Shown here piece after piece: positions 42,998 to 50,997 of a stretch of DNA of 64,000 nucleotides. Source of the DNA: CAZTHM01 sp041946825 (GTDB lineage: Bacteria; Acidobacteriota; Terriglobia; UBA7540); contig JBHGBD010000001.1 of assembly GCA_041946825.1 (NCBI GenBank), positions 124,001 to 188,000 on the forward strand, in the 5' to 3' direction. Position 1 is the first letter of the stretch. Every line of letters begins with the position of its first letter. The notes beneath the pieces are model-generated. The model was not told the origin of the DNA. It saw nothing but the letters and a program-made list of their open reading frames with translations, and did no database searches. The translations under genes and the position numbers were made by a program.

Positions 42998-43990
42998 TTG
43001 GCCACGGAACGATACAGAATTCGCCGACAGAGCGGGAGGGATCGTGTTTGGACGTTAGTGGGAATTGCTCTTCTCCTGGGTCTCGTCGGAACGAGTCACG
43101 CTGCTGATAAACAGCCGAAACCGCTCAAGATTGCGGGCATCACGACGGAAGTCGAACCCACACGCGTCACCGTCCGCGACAAGAACGGCGGCGAAGTCAC
43201 CATCAAGCCCAAAGAAGATTTCACCGAAAAGGTGGCGGTCGGCTCAGCCGTCACGGCGTGGTATTTCCCGGGAAGCGACACGAACGAGCTCCAATGGTTG
43301 GAGTATCCTCTCGAGAACGCGTTCGTATCACCCGCGCAGTTTCGCCCGCAAATCAAGCGGATCATCCTCCTGCCGAACTCCGACGTCCAGGATGCTGACG
43401 GCCTGTACGAAGCGGTGGAACAGTTTCTCCAGTCCCGGATCGAGTGGTTTCCTGCCCATCGGATGCTTGCGGAGGAAATCCGCAACCGCGCCCAGAAGGC
43501 CAATTCCGCGCTGAAGTACATTGATCCGCAGACGGGAAAGATGGACTTGGAAGCCTACGCGAAGTCGCACCGCAAGTTGATCCAGCGCATCGCCTCCACG
43601 ACGCGAGTTGATGCTGTGATGGAGACCAGGATTGAGGTCGTGCAGGTCAACTTCCGATCCCAAAAGGCGGTCTGGGACGGCGTGTCGCAACCCGTCGCCT
43701 CAATCAAGTCGCGCGCGCTGGCTTTCATTTCCCCACTGCCAATCGACGGCCATGTACCGGCCTCGACGGTGGTCCTGAAGTTGTATGACTCGCAGGGGAG
43801 ACTGCTGTGGAGCAACCGTCGGGGGTTTTGTGTGCTGGCACTTCAGAGAGGCGTGGGCGACAACTTCCGCAACTATTCCATTTCGGAAGCTCTCCAGGAT
43901 CAAGCGAGTGTCAACCGGTGGCTCAACAGCGTGTTTGGTTCCCTCATACCTGCCGCAAAAACCGCGCCGGCGGTTTCCGCCAACAAGTAG
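42998..43990 (+). CDS. Exported protein of unknown function
   Basis: 330 residues, TTG start with GAGGAGAG upstream. Signal segment VWTLVGIALLLGLVGTSHA. The N-terminal third is a small beta domain (KPLKIAGITTEVEPTRVTVRDKNGGEVTIKPKEDFTEKVAVGSAVTAWYF) resembling an OB or barwin-like strand pattern; the rest is mixed alpha/beta with FISPLPIDGHVPASTVVLKLYDSQGRLLWSNRRGFCVLALQ. Not recognised. Periplasmic or outer-membrane location expected. Confidence 0.68.
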   Translation: MATERYRIRRQSGRDRVWTLVGIALLLGLVGTSHAADKQPKPLKIAGITTEVEPTRVTVRDKNGGEVTIKPKEDFTEKVAVGSAVTAWYFPGSDTNELQWLEYPLENAFVSPAQFRPQIKRIILLPNSDVQDADGLYEAVEQFLQSRIEWFPAHRMLAEEIRNRAQKANSALKYIDPQTGKMDLEAYAKSHRKLIQRIASTTRVDAVMETRIEVVQVNFRSQKAVWDGVSQPVASIKSRALAFISPLPIDGHVPASTVVLKLYDSQGRLLWSNRRGFCVLALQRGVGDNFRNYSISEALQDQASVNRWLNSVFGSLIPAAKTAPAVSANK

Positions 43991-44316
43991 TTGTCTCAAG
44001 GGCATGTCATATCGGGATTTTCGCAAACGCCGCAGAGACTCGCTCCAGCGTTCCTTCACATGGCTTCGATTGCCGGCCATCCTCCGGACGTAAAAATTCT
44101 GTAAAATCGCGGCCGCGGCATTGAAGTTCAGGTGCCACCCCATTAAAATAGACAGCGTCGGGGCTGAGCTTAGGAAAATCTGGCACAGGATATGGCGGGG
44201 GCCTTCTGCCGCAGCGAGGAGCCTTCTGTCTGTGCTGTCAGCGAGCTTGCTGCGGAAACGTATCTTCAAACACGGTTGAACTGAAAATTCTGCCTGACCA
44301 AGAGGAGGAGATTTCC
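43991..44316. other. Intergenic region without a gene
   Basis: 326 bases before the small secreted Cys protein. It contains one promoter (next entry) and a Shine-Dalgarno-like GAGGAGGAG at 44302-44310. Nothing else is recognised. Confidence 0.6.
44121..44149 (+). promoter_or_regulatory. Sigma-70 promoter candidate
   Basis: TTGAAG (44121-44126), 17-base spacer, TAAAAT (44144-44149), 168 bases upstream of the small secreted protein at 44317, leaving an unusually long leader. Confidence 0.5.
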
Positions 44317-44634
44317 ATGAGCAAGAGACTGGTGATGTTGGCCGTTACGTTCCTGGCCGCGACCTGCCTGGCGTGGGCGGGCGGCAAATCATGGACGGGA
44401 GTTGTCAGCGACAGTCATTGCGGCGCCAAGCACTCGGAAGCCAGCGCCGCGGCGGCGGGATGCGTGGCAAGCTGCGTCAAAGGCGGCGCCAAGTACGTCC
44501 TGGTTTCCGCGGGCAAGGTCTATCAGTTGGACGCCCAGGACAAGTTCGCTGATTACGCCGGCAAGTCGGTGAAAGTCTCCGGCGAGATGAAGGGCGATGC
44601 GATCACGGTAGCATCGGTGGAAGCAGCGAAGTAA
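44317..44634 (+). CDS. Small secreted Cys-containing protein (DUF5818-like), copy 1
   Basis: 105 residues, ATG with GAGGAGGAG. Signal MLAVTFLAATCLAWAG. The mature part holds WTGVVSDSHCGAKH, CVASCVKGGAKYVLVSAGKVYQL and YAGKSVKVSGEMKGDAITVASVE, an OB-like beta barrel with three Cys. Very like the next small gene at 44871. Known from memory as a family common in Acidobacteriota; function unknown. Terminator follows at 44673. Confidence 0.75.
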   Translation: MSKRLVMLAVTFLAATCLAWAGGKSWTGVVSDSHCGAKHSEASAAAAGCVASCVKGGAKYVLVSAGKVYQLDAQDKFADYAGKSVKVSGEMKGDAITVASVEAAK

Positions 44635-44672
44635 CATCCGACTCCGTCAACCTTTGACGGTATTGGGAACGG

Positions 44673-44709
44673 GAGCCAGCTCCGGGCTGAGGGGCTGGCT
44701 CGCGTTTTT
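44673..44709 (+). terminator. Intrinsic terminator
   Basis: GAGCCAGC (44673-44680) pairs with GCTGGCTC (44694-44701), followed by five T (44705-44709), 39 bases after the stop of copy 1. Confidence 0.8.
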
Positions 44710-44870
44710 GTGGAGTGCTTTCCTTTTGTCTGGGAGCCCTGAAACTCCTGCAACCTGCGAGTTCGAGAATCATCTAACAGGTTATGCGTTGGACATTCGG
44801 GAGCAAGAAATCGCGCTCGCTGCGGTCGAGGGCTCCCATAAATCCTGAATTCAATGAGTGGAGGAAACGA

Positions 44871-45197
44871 ATGAAGGGAATGGCGTATCTGCTTCTCATC
44901 ATGACTTTGGCTGCCAGCCTGTCTTTTGCCGCGCCGAAGGGTAAGGTTTTTGTCGGCAGCATCAGCGATGACATGTGCGGGCTGAAGCACATGATGCCGG
45001 GAAAGAACGACAAGGACTGTGCGCTGGAATGCGTTAAGGCCGGAAGCAAATTCGTGCTCGCCGACACGGTCCACAACAAAGTCTACCAGCTCAGCGACCA
45101 GGAAAAACCCCGGAATTTTGCCGGTGAAAAGGTAAAGGTCTCCGGCACGCTCAAGGGTGACACGATTGAGGTCACTTCGATTGAGGCGGCGAAGTAG
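44871..45197 (+). CDS. Small secreted Cys-containing protein (DUF5818-like), copy 2
   Basis: 108 residues from ATG 44871, preceded by GGAGGAAACGA; the open frame extends upstream without a signal peptide. Signal YLLLIMTLAASLSFAA. Same plan as copy 1: VGSISDDMCGLKHM, CALECVKAGSKFVLADTVHNKVYQL, FAGEKVKVSGTLKGDTIEVTSIEAAK. Three Cys in the same order, suggesting a disulfide or metal site. A tandem duplication with its own ribosome-binding site; the terminator between them suggests separate control. Confidence 0.75.
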   Translation: MKGMAYLLLIMTLAASLSFAAPKGKVFVGSISDDMCGLKHMMPGKNDKDCALECVKAGSKFVLADTVHNKVYQLSDQEKPRNFAGEKVKVSGTLKGDTIEVTSIEAAK

Positions 45198-45276
45198 GCT
45201 TCGGGCGTCTCCGCGCGCGGGAAGGCAAAGCATCGGGTGAACGCTTGGGGGCGTATGTGCATGTTTCGAGCGATGC

Positions 45277-45285
45277 TGATATAAT
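45277..45285 (+). promoter_or_regulatory. Extended -10 promoter
   Basis: TGATATAAT: the TGn extension directly before a perfect TATAAT (45280-45285). No good -35 box. Lies 42 bases before the small basic ORF at 45327. Confidence 0.65.
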
Positions 45286-45326
45286 CTCCCTGTTCCGCAA
45301 GGGTAGCAAAATTCCGTGGAGGCAGA

Positions 45327-45470
45327 ATGGAAACAGGGAGCAACACGCCCCCCGCTGGCGAATGGAAGGTCAAGCGGGTGGGCACAACGACCTTCGCAAT
45401 CTCCAAACCCAAACGAAAAAAGCATAAGCTGCGTCAGATGCGGTTGAAGAGCCGCCGGCGCGGCCGGTAA
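45327..45470 (+). CDS. 47-residue Lys/Arg-rich small protein
   Basis: ATG preceded by GGAGGCAGA, with an extended -10 promoter 42 bases upstream. The acidic-neutral N-terminus (METGSNTPPAGEWKVKRVG) leads to TTTFAISKPKRKKHKLRQ and then MRLKSRRRGR: 17 Lys/Arg of 47 residues, 15 in the last 22. No Cys, no membrane segment. The basic tail looks like a ribosome- or RNA-binding peptide and loosely recalls the K/R/H-rich AURKAIP1/COX24 (mS38) type or bTHX; this is a weak resemblance seen by eye. Coding potential rests on promoter, ribosome-binding site and composition only. Confidence 0.6.
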   Translation: METGSNTPPAGEWKVKRVGTTTFAISKPKRKKHKLRQMRLKSRRRGR

Positions 45471-45662
45471 CTCCGAGGCGGAGGGCGAACTGGCGCGACA
45501 TTCCGCCGTCTCCTCGCTGAGCGAGTGTCTCCAAGCCGGGAGGGCGCCTTGGGGGCGCCTTCGGACTTAGCTTGAGTTGGAGTGTCGTGCAAAGCGGCCC
45601 GGGTGTCGGAGTTCAAATAGCCTGAACCCGCGCCAAGGCTCGGCGCATCCGATGGTTGAGGT

Positions 45663-46649
45663 ATGGACAGCCTTCTCATTCACACTCTCCGTCAATACGG
45701 CTACACGCTGCTTTTTGCGTCAGTGTTGGTGGAGAACCTCGGCCTGCCGATTCCCAGCTACGCCCTGGTGATCGTAGCCGTGGCGCTGGCCCAGGAACTT
45801 GGACTCAGCATGCTGGGCATCACGCTGATCAGCATGGCCGCCGCTCTGGCTGGTGACGGCGTGTGGTTTGTGCTGGGCCGGTACCGCGGGCGTCCCATTC
45901 TGCGGACCCTCTGCTCGCTTTCGCTGAACCCTGACTCCTGCGTGAGCCGCACCGAGGATCTCTTCGGCCGCCACGGCCTGAAGTCGCTGCTGGTGGCCAA
46001 GTTCTTCCCCGGATTGAATACGGTCGCGCCCCCGCTGGCCGGACTTCTCGGGACCTCGGTGTTGCGCTTTACGCTTTTCGATTTGGGTGGAATTGCCATC
46101 TGGGTGGGGGCAGCCCTGATTCTGGGCCAGGTGTTCCACACGCAGGTTGAATGGCTCCTCGAATGGCTGTCGGCTTTCGGGCGCGCCGGGGTTGTAATCG
46201 TCGCTTTAGTCTTCGCGGGCTGGATCCTTCTCAAGTGGATCGAGCGTCGCCGCTTTTACAAGCTGTTGGAACGCTCAAGAATCTCAGCCCCCGAGCTCAA
46301 GGCCATGCTCGACCGGGGCGAGAGTGTCGTCATCGTGGACCTGCGCTCGGATTTCGGCTACCAGGCGGATGGAATCAAAATCGCCGGGGCTGTCCACATT
46401 CCCCCCGGTGAATTTAACCGGCGATTCAGCGAAATCCTTCCCGGCCGGCCGGTCGTGATGTACTGTACCTGACCCAACGAAGCCACCAGCGCCAGGATGG
46501 CGCGGCTCCTGCACGATCGAGGCTACACGGACGTTCGCCCCTTGCTGGGCGGATTCGACGCCTGGATGGCGCTCGGATACCCCGTGGAGCGGCACGCAGC
46601 TCCTGACCTGACCCCGGTGGTAATTACCGCCCCGGACACTCCCGCCTGA
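45663..46649 (+). CDS. DedA-rhodanese fusion, candidate selenoprotein (in-frame TGA at 46470)
   Basis: Read through the TGA the protein has 328 residues. Residues 1-200 form a DedA/SNARE-associated membrane domain: VENLGLPIPSYALVIVAVAL, GDGVWFVLGRYRGRP, KFFPGLNTVAPPLAG. The remainder is a cytoplasmic rhodanese domain: ISAPELKAMLDRGESVVIVDLRSDFGYQADGIKIAGAVHIPPGEF, active-site Cys C268 in VVMYCT, then TGA as codon 270, then PNEATSARMARLLHDRGY and LLGGFDAWMALGYPVE. Homologs recalled from memory read YCxCPNE here, so the TGA replaces the second Cys, giving a Cys-x-Sec motif. A hairpin starts 16 bases after it. Conventional termination would give a 269-residue protein lacking the rhodanese C-terminal half. 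Confidence 0.8.
46489..46503 (+). promoter_or_regulatory. Candidate bacterial SECIS hairpin
   Basis: GCGCC (46489-46493), loop AGGAT (46494-46498), GGCGC (46499-46503). The stem begins 16 nt after the TGA and the loop centre is about 24 nt from it, within the range expected for bacterial SECIS elements; the apical loop contains G. A further C-G pair is possible below an A/G mismatch. The stem is within the coding frame, as bacterial SECIS must be. Confidence 0.6.
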
Positions 46650-46760
46650 TTTCCGGACATACAACTTTTGCCCGCGTGTTAGACTCTATTTAGTAGTGGG
46701 CCTCTGACGGGAAGAGTCTGGGGGAGGGAAAGCCTGAGTTCACAAAAGGGTGATAGTTTC

Positions 46761-47927
46761 GTGCCGAAGAAAGCGCTGGGAAAACTTGCGGTCTTGTTTC
46801 TAGCCAGCCTGATGGCGGTGGCGGGGCGCGCTGCCGATAAGCCCTTGGACGTTGACGACGTGACGTTGTTGCTCCTCGGCGGGGCCACGACTGACCGCAT
46901 GGTGGCATTGATCGATCAGCGCGGCGTCGCTTTCCAAATGACTCCGGACCTCGCCAAGAAATTCCACGACGCGGGGGCCGACGATATCGTCATCGAAAAG
47001 CTTCAAAAAGCGGGCATGAAAGCCCAGCCGGCCGTCTCGGCGGCTCCGGCAACGCCACCTCAGAGAACCCCTTCTCCACCCACTCAGGCGAACGCCGAGT
47101 CGCAGCCCAGAATCGCGCCCGCTGCAGCGCCTTCCATTCCCACGACTCCCGTCGCCGCTTCGTCTTCGGGGGCCAAGAGCTCTTCCAAGCTCTCCGAACC
47201 ATCGCCCGCCGAGATCGATAACATCATCAGGGAATTTGCCGCCAAGGAGAAGATCTTCCGGGAGGCGCGCAACAACTATACCTACCATCAGATCAACAAA
47301 GTACAGCAGTTGGACCCCGACGGGAATACGGTCGGGACCTTCCAGCAGGAATGGGACATCCTGTACGACGACAGCGGCAAACGCATCGAGCGCGTCACTT
47401 ATGCGCCACCCGACACGCTGAAGAACCTGATCGTCACCAAGGAAGACCTGGACGCGATGCGGAACATCCAGCCTTTCGTTCTCTCCACGGACGAGTTGCC
47501 TGAGTACGAAGTGAAGTATCTTGGCCACGTCAAGCTGGATGAAATCACCGCCTACGTGTTTTCGATTCGGCCCAAGGAAATCAAAAAGGACCGCCTCTAT
47601 TTCCAGGGGATGGCCTGGGTTGATGACCGCGATCTGCAAATCGTCAAGACCGACGGCAAGATCGTTCCACAACTGAGAACCAAACAGGGCGAGAATCTCT
47701 TCCCGCGGTTTACTACTTATCGCGAGCAGATCGACGGCAAGTTCTGGTTCCCCACCTATACGATGGCGAAGGATACGCTCTACTTTTCCAGCGGGGCTGT
47801 CGACATCAAGCAGACCATTCGCTACACCGACTACAAGCAGTTCAAGTCGAAGGTGCGGATCGTCTCGACCGAGGTGGCCGACTCGCCCAGCAATCCGCCC
47901 AATCCGCCCGCCAAGCCGAACAAGTAA
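46761..47927 (+). CDS. Exported protein of unknown function
   Basis: 388 residues, GTG start. Signal segment LGKLAVLFLASLMAVAGRAA. An N-terminal helical domain (about 27-85; VDDVTLLLLGGATTDRMVALIDQRGVAFQMTPDLAKKFHDAGADDIVIEKLQKAG) is of a type seen repeatedly in acidobacterial exported proteins. A Pro/Ala/Ser linker is followed by a beta-rich C-terminal domain (about 150-370; IREFAAKEKIFREARNNYTYHQINKVQQLD, YEVKYLGHVKLDEITAYVFSIRPKEIKKDRLYFQGMAWVDD) like outer-membrane lipoprotein-sorting LolA-fold proteins. Probably periplasmic; function unassigned. Confidence 0.7.
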   Translation: MPKKALGKLAVLFLASLMAVAGRAADKPLDVDDVTLLLLGGATTDRMVALIDQRGVAFQMTPDLAKKFHDAGADDIVIEKLQKAGMKAQPAVSAAPATPPQRTPSPPTQANAESQPRIAPAAAPSIPTTPVAASSSGAKSSSKLSEPSPAEIDNIIREFAAKEKIFREARNNYTYHQINKVQQLDPDGNTVGTFQQEWDILYDDSGKRIERVTYAPPDTLKNLIVTKEDLDAMRNIQPFVLSTDELPEYEVKYLGHVKLDEITAYVFSIRPKEIKKDRLYFQGMAWVDDRDLQIVKTDGKIVPQLRTKQGENLFPRFTTYREQIDGKFWFPTYTMAKDTLYFSSGAVDIKQTIRYTDYKQFKSKVRIVSTEVADSPSNPPNPPAKPNK

Positions 47928-48045
47928 CAAGGTTGGGAATTCGGAAGCTCTGCCTTGCTCGATGGCGGGAAACCGCTCGAACAACCAATCGGCTTCTCTC
48001 TGGGCGGGGCCGCACAGCGCATACAACCTGCTACAATCTCCCAGC

Positions 48046-48807
48046 ATGAAATCCGCCACCCTGGCTTGGCGCATCGTGCTCGTCCGCCCGCGCAATCCGC
48101 TCAACATCGGAGCGGCGGCGCGCGCCATGGCCAATTTCGGGTTTCGCGACCTGATGGTCGTGGCGCCTTACGCTCCCACCTGGCAGGAAGCGCGCTCGGC
48201 GGTCGGAGCGGAGGAGGTTCTTAACTCCGCCCGCGCTGTGGACGACCTGCTGGAGGCGATTGGCGACGCGACCCTGGTGATCGGGACGACCTCCGGTTCC
48301 CGCCGCACGCTCGACCGCGAGCTGATTCCTCTCCAGGAATTACCCGCCTGGCTCCGAGCGCGCGAGGCGAAGCGTGGCCACGCGGCACTGCTTTTCGGGT
48401 CCGAGAAGCATGGACTTTCGAACGATCAATTGAGTTTTTGCCACGCGATCGTCCGCATTCACACCACGCCCGAGACGCCTTCGATGAACCTGGGCCAGGC
48501 GGTTGCGGTCTGCTGCTACGAGCTGGCGCGCGCCAAGGCTGTTGCCGCGCGGCCGCCCTCCTCGCGAGTCTTCCTTTCTGATCACGCCAACCTTCATTCG
48601 CTCGAGCACCTCTTTGAACGCCTCGTGCGCGTTCTCGAACACGTCGGTTACCTGAAACCCAAAAGCCGCGCGGCGACGGTCGTCAAGCTTCGCCGGGTTC
48701 TTCTCGACGTCGGGTTGACGAATAACGATGTTCGGATCATCGGCGGCGTGTTGGCGCAGATTGAGTGGGGGCTTAAAATGCCTGGACCAGAATTCTCTCG
48801 TGATTGA
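48046..48807 (+). CDS. trmJ: TrmJ-like SPOUT RNA methyltransferase
   Basis: 253 residues from ATG 48046; an in-frame start at 47962 would add a non-homologous stretch. SPOUT elements: IVLVRPRNPLNIGAAARAMANFGFRDLMVVAPYAP near the start, ALLFGSEKHGLSNDQLSFCHAIVRIHT (deep-knot SAM pocket) and TPETPSMNLGQAVAVCCYELARA. Methylates the 2'-O of tRNA position 32 in E. coli; close TrmH/LasT relatives modify other tRNA or rRNA sites, so the target is provisional. Confidence 0.85.
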   Translation: MKSATLAWRIVLVRPRNPLNIGAAARAMANFGFRDLMVVAPYAPTWQEARSAVGAEEVLNSARAVDDLLEAIGDATLVIGTTSGSRRTLDRELIPLQELPAWLRAREAKRGHAALLFGSEKHGLSNDQLSFCHAIVRIHTTPETPSMNLGQAVAVCCYELARAKAVAARPPSSRVFLSDHANLHSLEHLFERLVRVLEHVGYLKPKSRAATVVKLRRVLLDVGLTNNDVRIIGGVLAQIEWGLKMPGPEFSRD

Positions 48808-48835
48808 AATGCGTGATATTGTGTAGCCGCTCCAA

Positions 48836-49657
48836 ATGGGCTTATCTTTCGTCACCGATCACAATGTTGCTCGCCGTCTCGAACGCGCGGAGGCGGCCGC
48901 CAACGCGCGATTTGTCGAGGCCCGCGCCCGCATCTCGCCGGAATCCGGGGCGCGGTGGATCGAAGTCGCTGGAGCGTATGCCATGTTCGACGGGGTCCGG
49001 TCGCCCTGCACGCAGACCTTTGGTCTCGGGATCTTTCAAGCCCCGACACCTGCCGACATGGAAAAGATCGAAGGATTCTTCCGGGAGCGGAGCGCGCCGG
49101 TCTTCCACGAAGTGTGCCCGCATGCCGATAAGTCGCTCTTGCCCCTCCTCAATGAACGCGGCTACAGGCCAATTGAATTAAGCAATGTCCTTCTGATGCC
49201 GCTCCTCACGAAGTCCACCGAGGCAAGCGTATCGAGCAATCCTTTGCAGGTCCGCGTGGTGCACGAGGGCGAGCGGGAACTCTGGGCTCGAACCGCTACC
49301 GAGGGCTGGCGCGAGTTCACCGAGTTCGCGGACTTGATGTACGAACTGATGCGTGTCTCCGCATCCACGGATGGAAGCGTCGATTTTCTGGCATACTTGG
49401 ACGGGCAGCCCATCGCTGCCGGTGGGTTGGCGATTCACGAAGGCGTCGCAATCCTCGCTGGGGCGAGTACGATTCCCGAATGGCGACGCCGAGGCGCGCA
49501 GCAGGCCTTGCTCGAATCGCGCCTGCAATACGCCCTGCAAGCCGGATGCGATTTGGCCATGGTTGTCGCCGAACCGGGTGGCCCCACCCAACGCAACGCC
49601 GAGCGCCGAGGCTTTCGAGTGGCCTACACGCGGACGAAATGGAAGTCAGGTTCGTAG
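48836..49657 (+). CDS. GNAT-family N-acetyltransferase
   Basis: 273 residues. The C-terminal half is a GNAT domain: VRVVHEGERELWARTATEGWREF, VDFLAYLDGQPIAAGGLAIHEGVAILAGASTIPEWRRRGAQQALLESRLQYALQAGCDLAMVVAEPGGPTQRNAERRGFRVAYTRTKW, with the acetyl-CoA loop R-R-x-G-A (IPEWRRRGAQQAL). The N-terminal half is a degenerate second GNAT-like domain. Substrate unknown. Begins 28 bases after trmJ. Confidence 0.82.
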   Translation: MGLSFVTDHNVARRLERAEAAANARFVEARARISPESGARWIEVAGAYAMFDGVRSPCTQTFGLGIFQAPTPADMEKIEGFFRERSAPVFHEVCPHADKSLLPLLNERGYRPIELSNVLLMPLLTKSTEASVSSNPLQVRVVHEGERELWARTATEGWREFTEFADLMYELMRVSASTDGSVDFLAYLDGQPIAAGGLAIHEGVAILAGASTIPEWRRRGAQQALLESRLQYALQAGCDLAMVVAEPGGPTQRNAERRGFRVAYTRTKWKSGS

Positions 49658-49805
49658 CGGCGTGCTTGCGTTTGCCATATCCTTCTTGACACCACGTCCA
49701 GGTTGACCTAGCTTAGTTGTGCAAATCCCGAGGGACATTGCATATCACAATTTGGAAAGACCCCGGCGAGGGCGCCTTGCCGGAATTTCACGTCAAGGGG
49801 GAAGT

Positions 49806-50570
49806 ATGCAGAAACGGGTTTGGGGTATCGGTTGCTTGCTGGCATTGGCGCTCGCGGCGGCGTGGCCTGTGAGGGCCAAGGCGGCGGATGCGAAGTCGCC
49901 CACCTACACTTACATCGCGGAGTGGGCCGTGCCGCGCGAGCAGTGGCGCGACTACGCCAAGGTTACGGCCGATGAGCGGGCGGCGATGGATCAACTGGTT
50001 GCCGACGGCACGCTGGTCGGCTACGGCGAATTCTCAGTTCTCCTTCACCAGGACGGACACCCAACGCACGGAAGTTGGTTTACCGCCACTTCGCGCGCCG
50101 GTCTTCTGAAGGCGCTGGAGGCCATCTACAAGCTCCCGCAAGTGACCTTCCCGGCCCTGGCCAATTCCAAGCACTGGGACTTCCTGGTCGTCAGCCGCGC
50201 GCATGGCGAGCGTTCCGGCAAGTTTCAGGGAGGGTATCTATCCGGCGGCGGCTTCGATGTGAAGCCCGGTCAGGAAAAGGCCTTTAATGAGGTGATGAAC
50301 AAGAACATCGTCCCGATTATGGAAAAGCTCCTCGCCGACGGGGTGGTCACGTCCTATTCGGTGGACAGCGAGGAGTTCCATCAGGAAGCTCCCGGGCGCG
50401 TCACCTTTGTCTATACCGTCGCGGACGCCGCGGGCGTTGATAAAGTCGAGGACGCGATTATCGCGGCTTTCCGAAACGATCCGGCCCTCGAGTCGGCCGC
50501 CAACGCCTCCGTCGATTGGAAGGGCCACCGTGACTTCCTCGCCCGCGTGGGGAATATGGTGAATAAATAG
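49806..50570 (+). CDS. Exported protein of unknown function
   Basis: 254 residues from ATG 49806 with GGGGGAAGT upstream. Signal GIGCLLALALAAAWPVRA. Two related halves: YTYIAEWAVPREQWRDYAKVTADERAAMDQLVADGTLVGYGEFSVLLHQDGHPTHGSWFTATSRAGLLKALEAIYK, and GGGFDVKPGQEKAFNEVMNKNIVPIMEKLLADGVVTSYSVDSEEFHQEAPGRVTFVYTVADAAGVDKVEDAIIAAFR. Each looks like a ferredoxin-like dimeric alpha/beta barrel unit, so the protein is an internal duplication. Function unknown. Confidence 0.7.
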   Translation: MQKRVWGIGCLLALALAAAWPVRAKAADAKSPTYTYIAEWAVPREQWRDYAKVTADERAAMDQLVADGTLVGYGEFSVLLHQDGHPTHGSWFTATSRAGLLKALEAIYKLPQVTFPALANSKHWDFLVVSRAHGERSGKFQGGYLSGGGFDVKPGQEKAFNEVMNKNIVPIMEKLLADGVVTSYSVDSEEFHQEAPGRVTFVYTVADAAGVDKVEDAIIAAFRNDPALESAANASVDWKGHRDFLARVGNMVNK

Positions 50571-50682
50571 CCATGCTTGGGGGCCCGGGCGGCCTTCCCG
50601 CTCGCGGGCGGGACAACCAGGCCCCCATGTTCTCCGTTTTGCTTTGCGCATCGCGATGAGCGAGTGATATTCTCCAGGCTGC

Positions 50683-50997
50683 GTGGCGGTTCTCATCGAC
50701 TTCGAAGGCCGTGCAATTAGACTTACAGAGGAACGGTGGAATCACATCTCCGAGCACCCAGAGATGGCTGGGATGCGTGGAGCCCTGGAGGAGACGTTAC
50801 GGGCGCCAGAGGTTGTGAACGAATCGGCCAGCGATTCAGCGGCGCGCCTTTACTATCGTTATTATCATCGTACAATGGTAGACGGCAAATATCTCTGTGC
50901 TGTCGTGAAGTTGGGGAAAGAAGATGCCTTCCTTGTGACGGCTTACCTTACCGATCGAGTGAAGAGGGGGCGAGTTATATGGCCCGAAAAGTTGTGA
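50683..50997 (+). CDS. PBECR/DUF4258-like small protein, possible toxin
   Basis: 104 residues, GTG start. Sequence IDFEGRAIRLTEERWNHISEHPEMAGMRGALEETLRAPEVVNESASDSAARLYYRYYHRTMVDGKYLCAVVKLGKEDAFLVTAYLTDRVKRG is of the small nuclease-like PBECR type: conserved R-L-T-x-x-x-W-x-H-I-x-x-H-P-E-M near the start and Y-x-x-Y-Y / ALTAYLTD-type strand. The assignment is by eye and tentative. It overlaps the next gene by 19 bases, suggesting a coupled pair. Codon usage like neighbours. Confidence 0.6.
   Translation: MAVLIDFEGRAIRLTEERWNHISEHPEMAGMRGALEETLRAPEVVNESASDSAARLYYRYYHRTMVDGKYLCAVVKLGKEDAFLVTAYLTDRVKRGRVIWPEKL

Noticed and set aside
46473..46649. Frameshift or broken pseudogene reading of the rhodanese C-terminus
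   Set aside because: The frame is unchanged on both sides of the TGA and the homology continues without loss; a single TGA at a Cys position is better explained by selenocysteine, with a nonsense mutation kept as the alternative.
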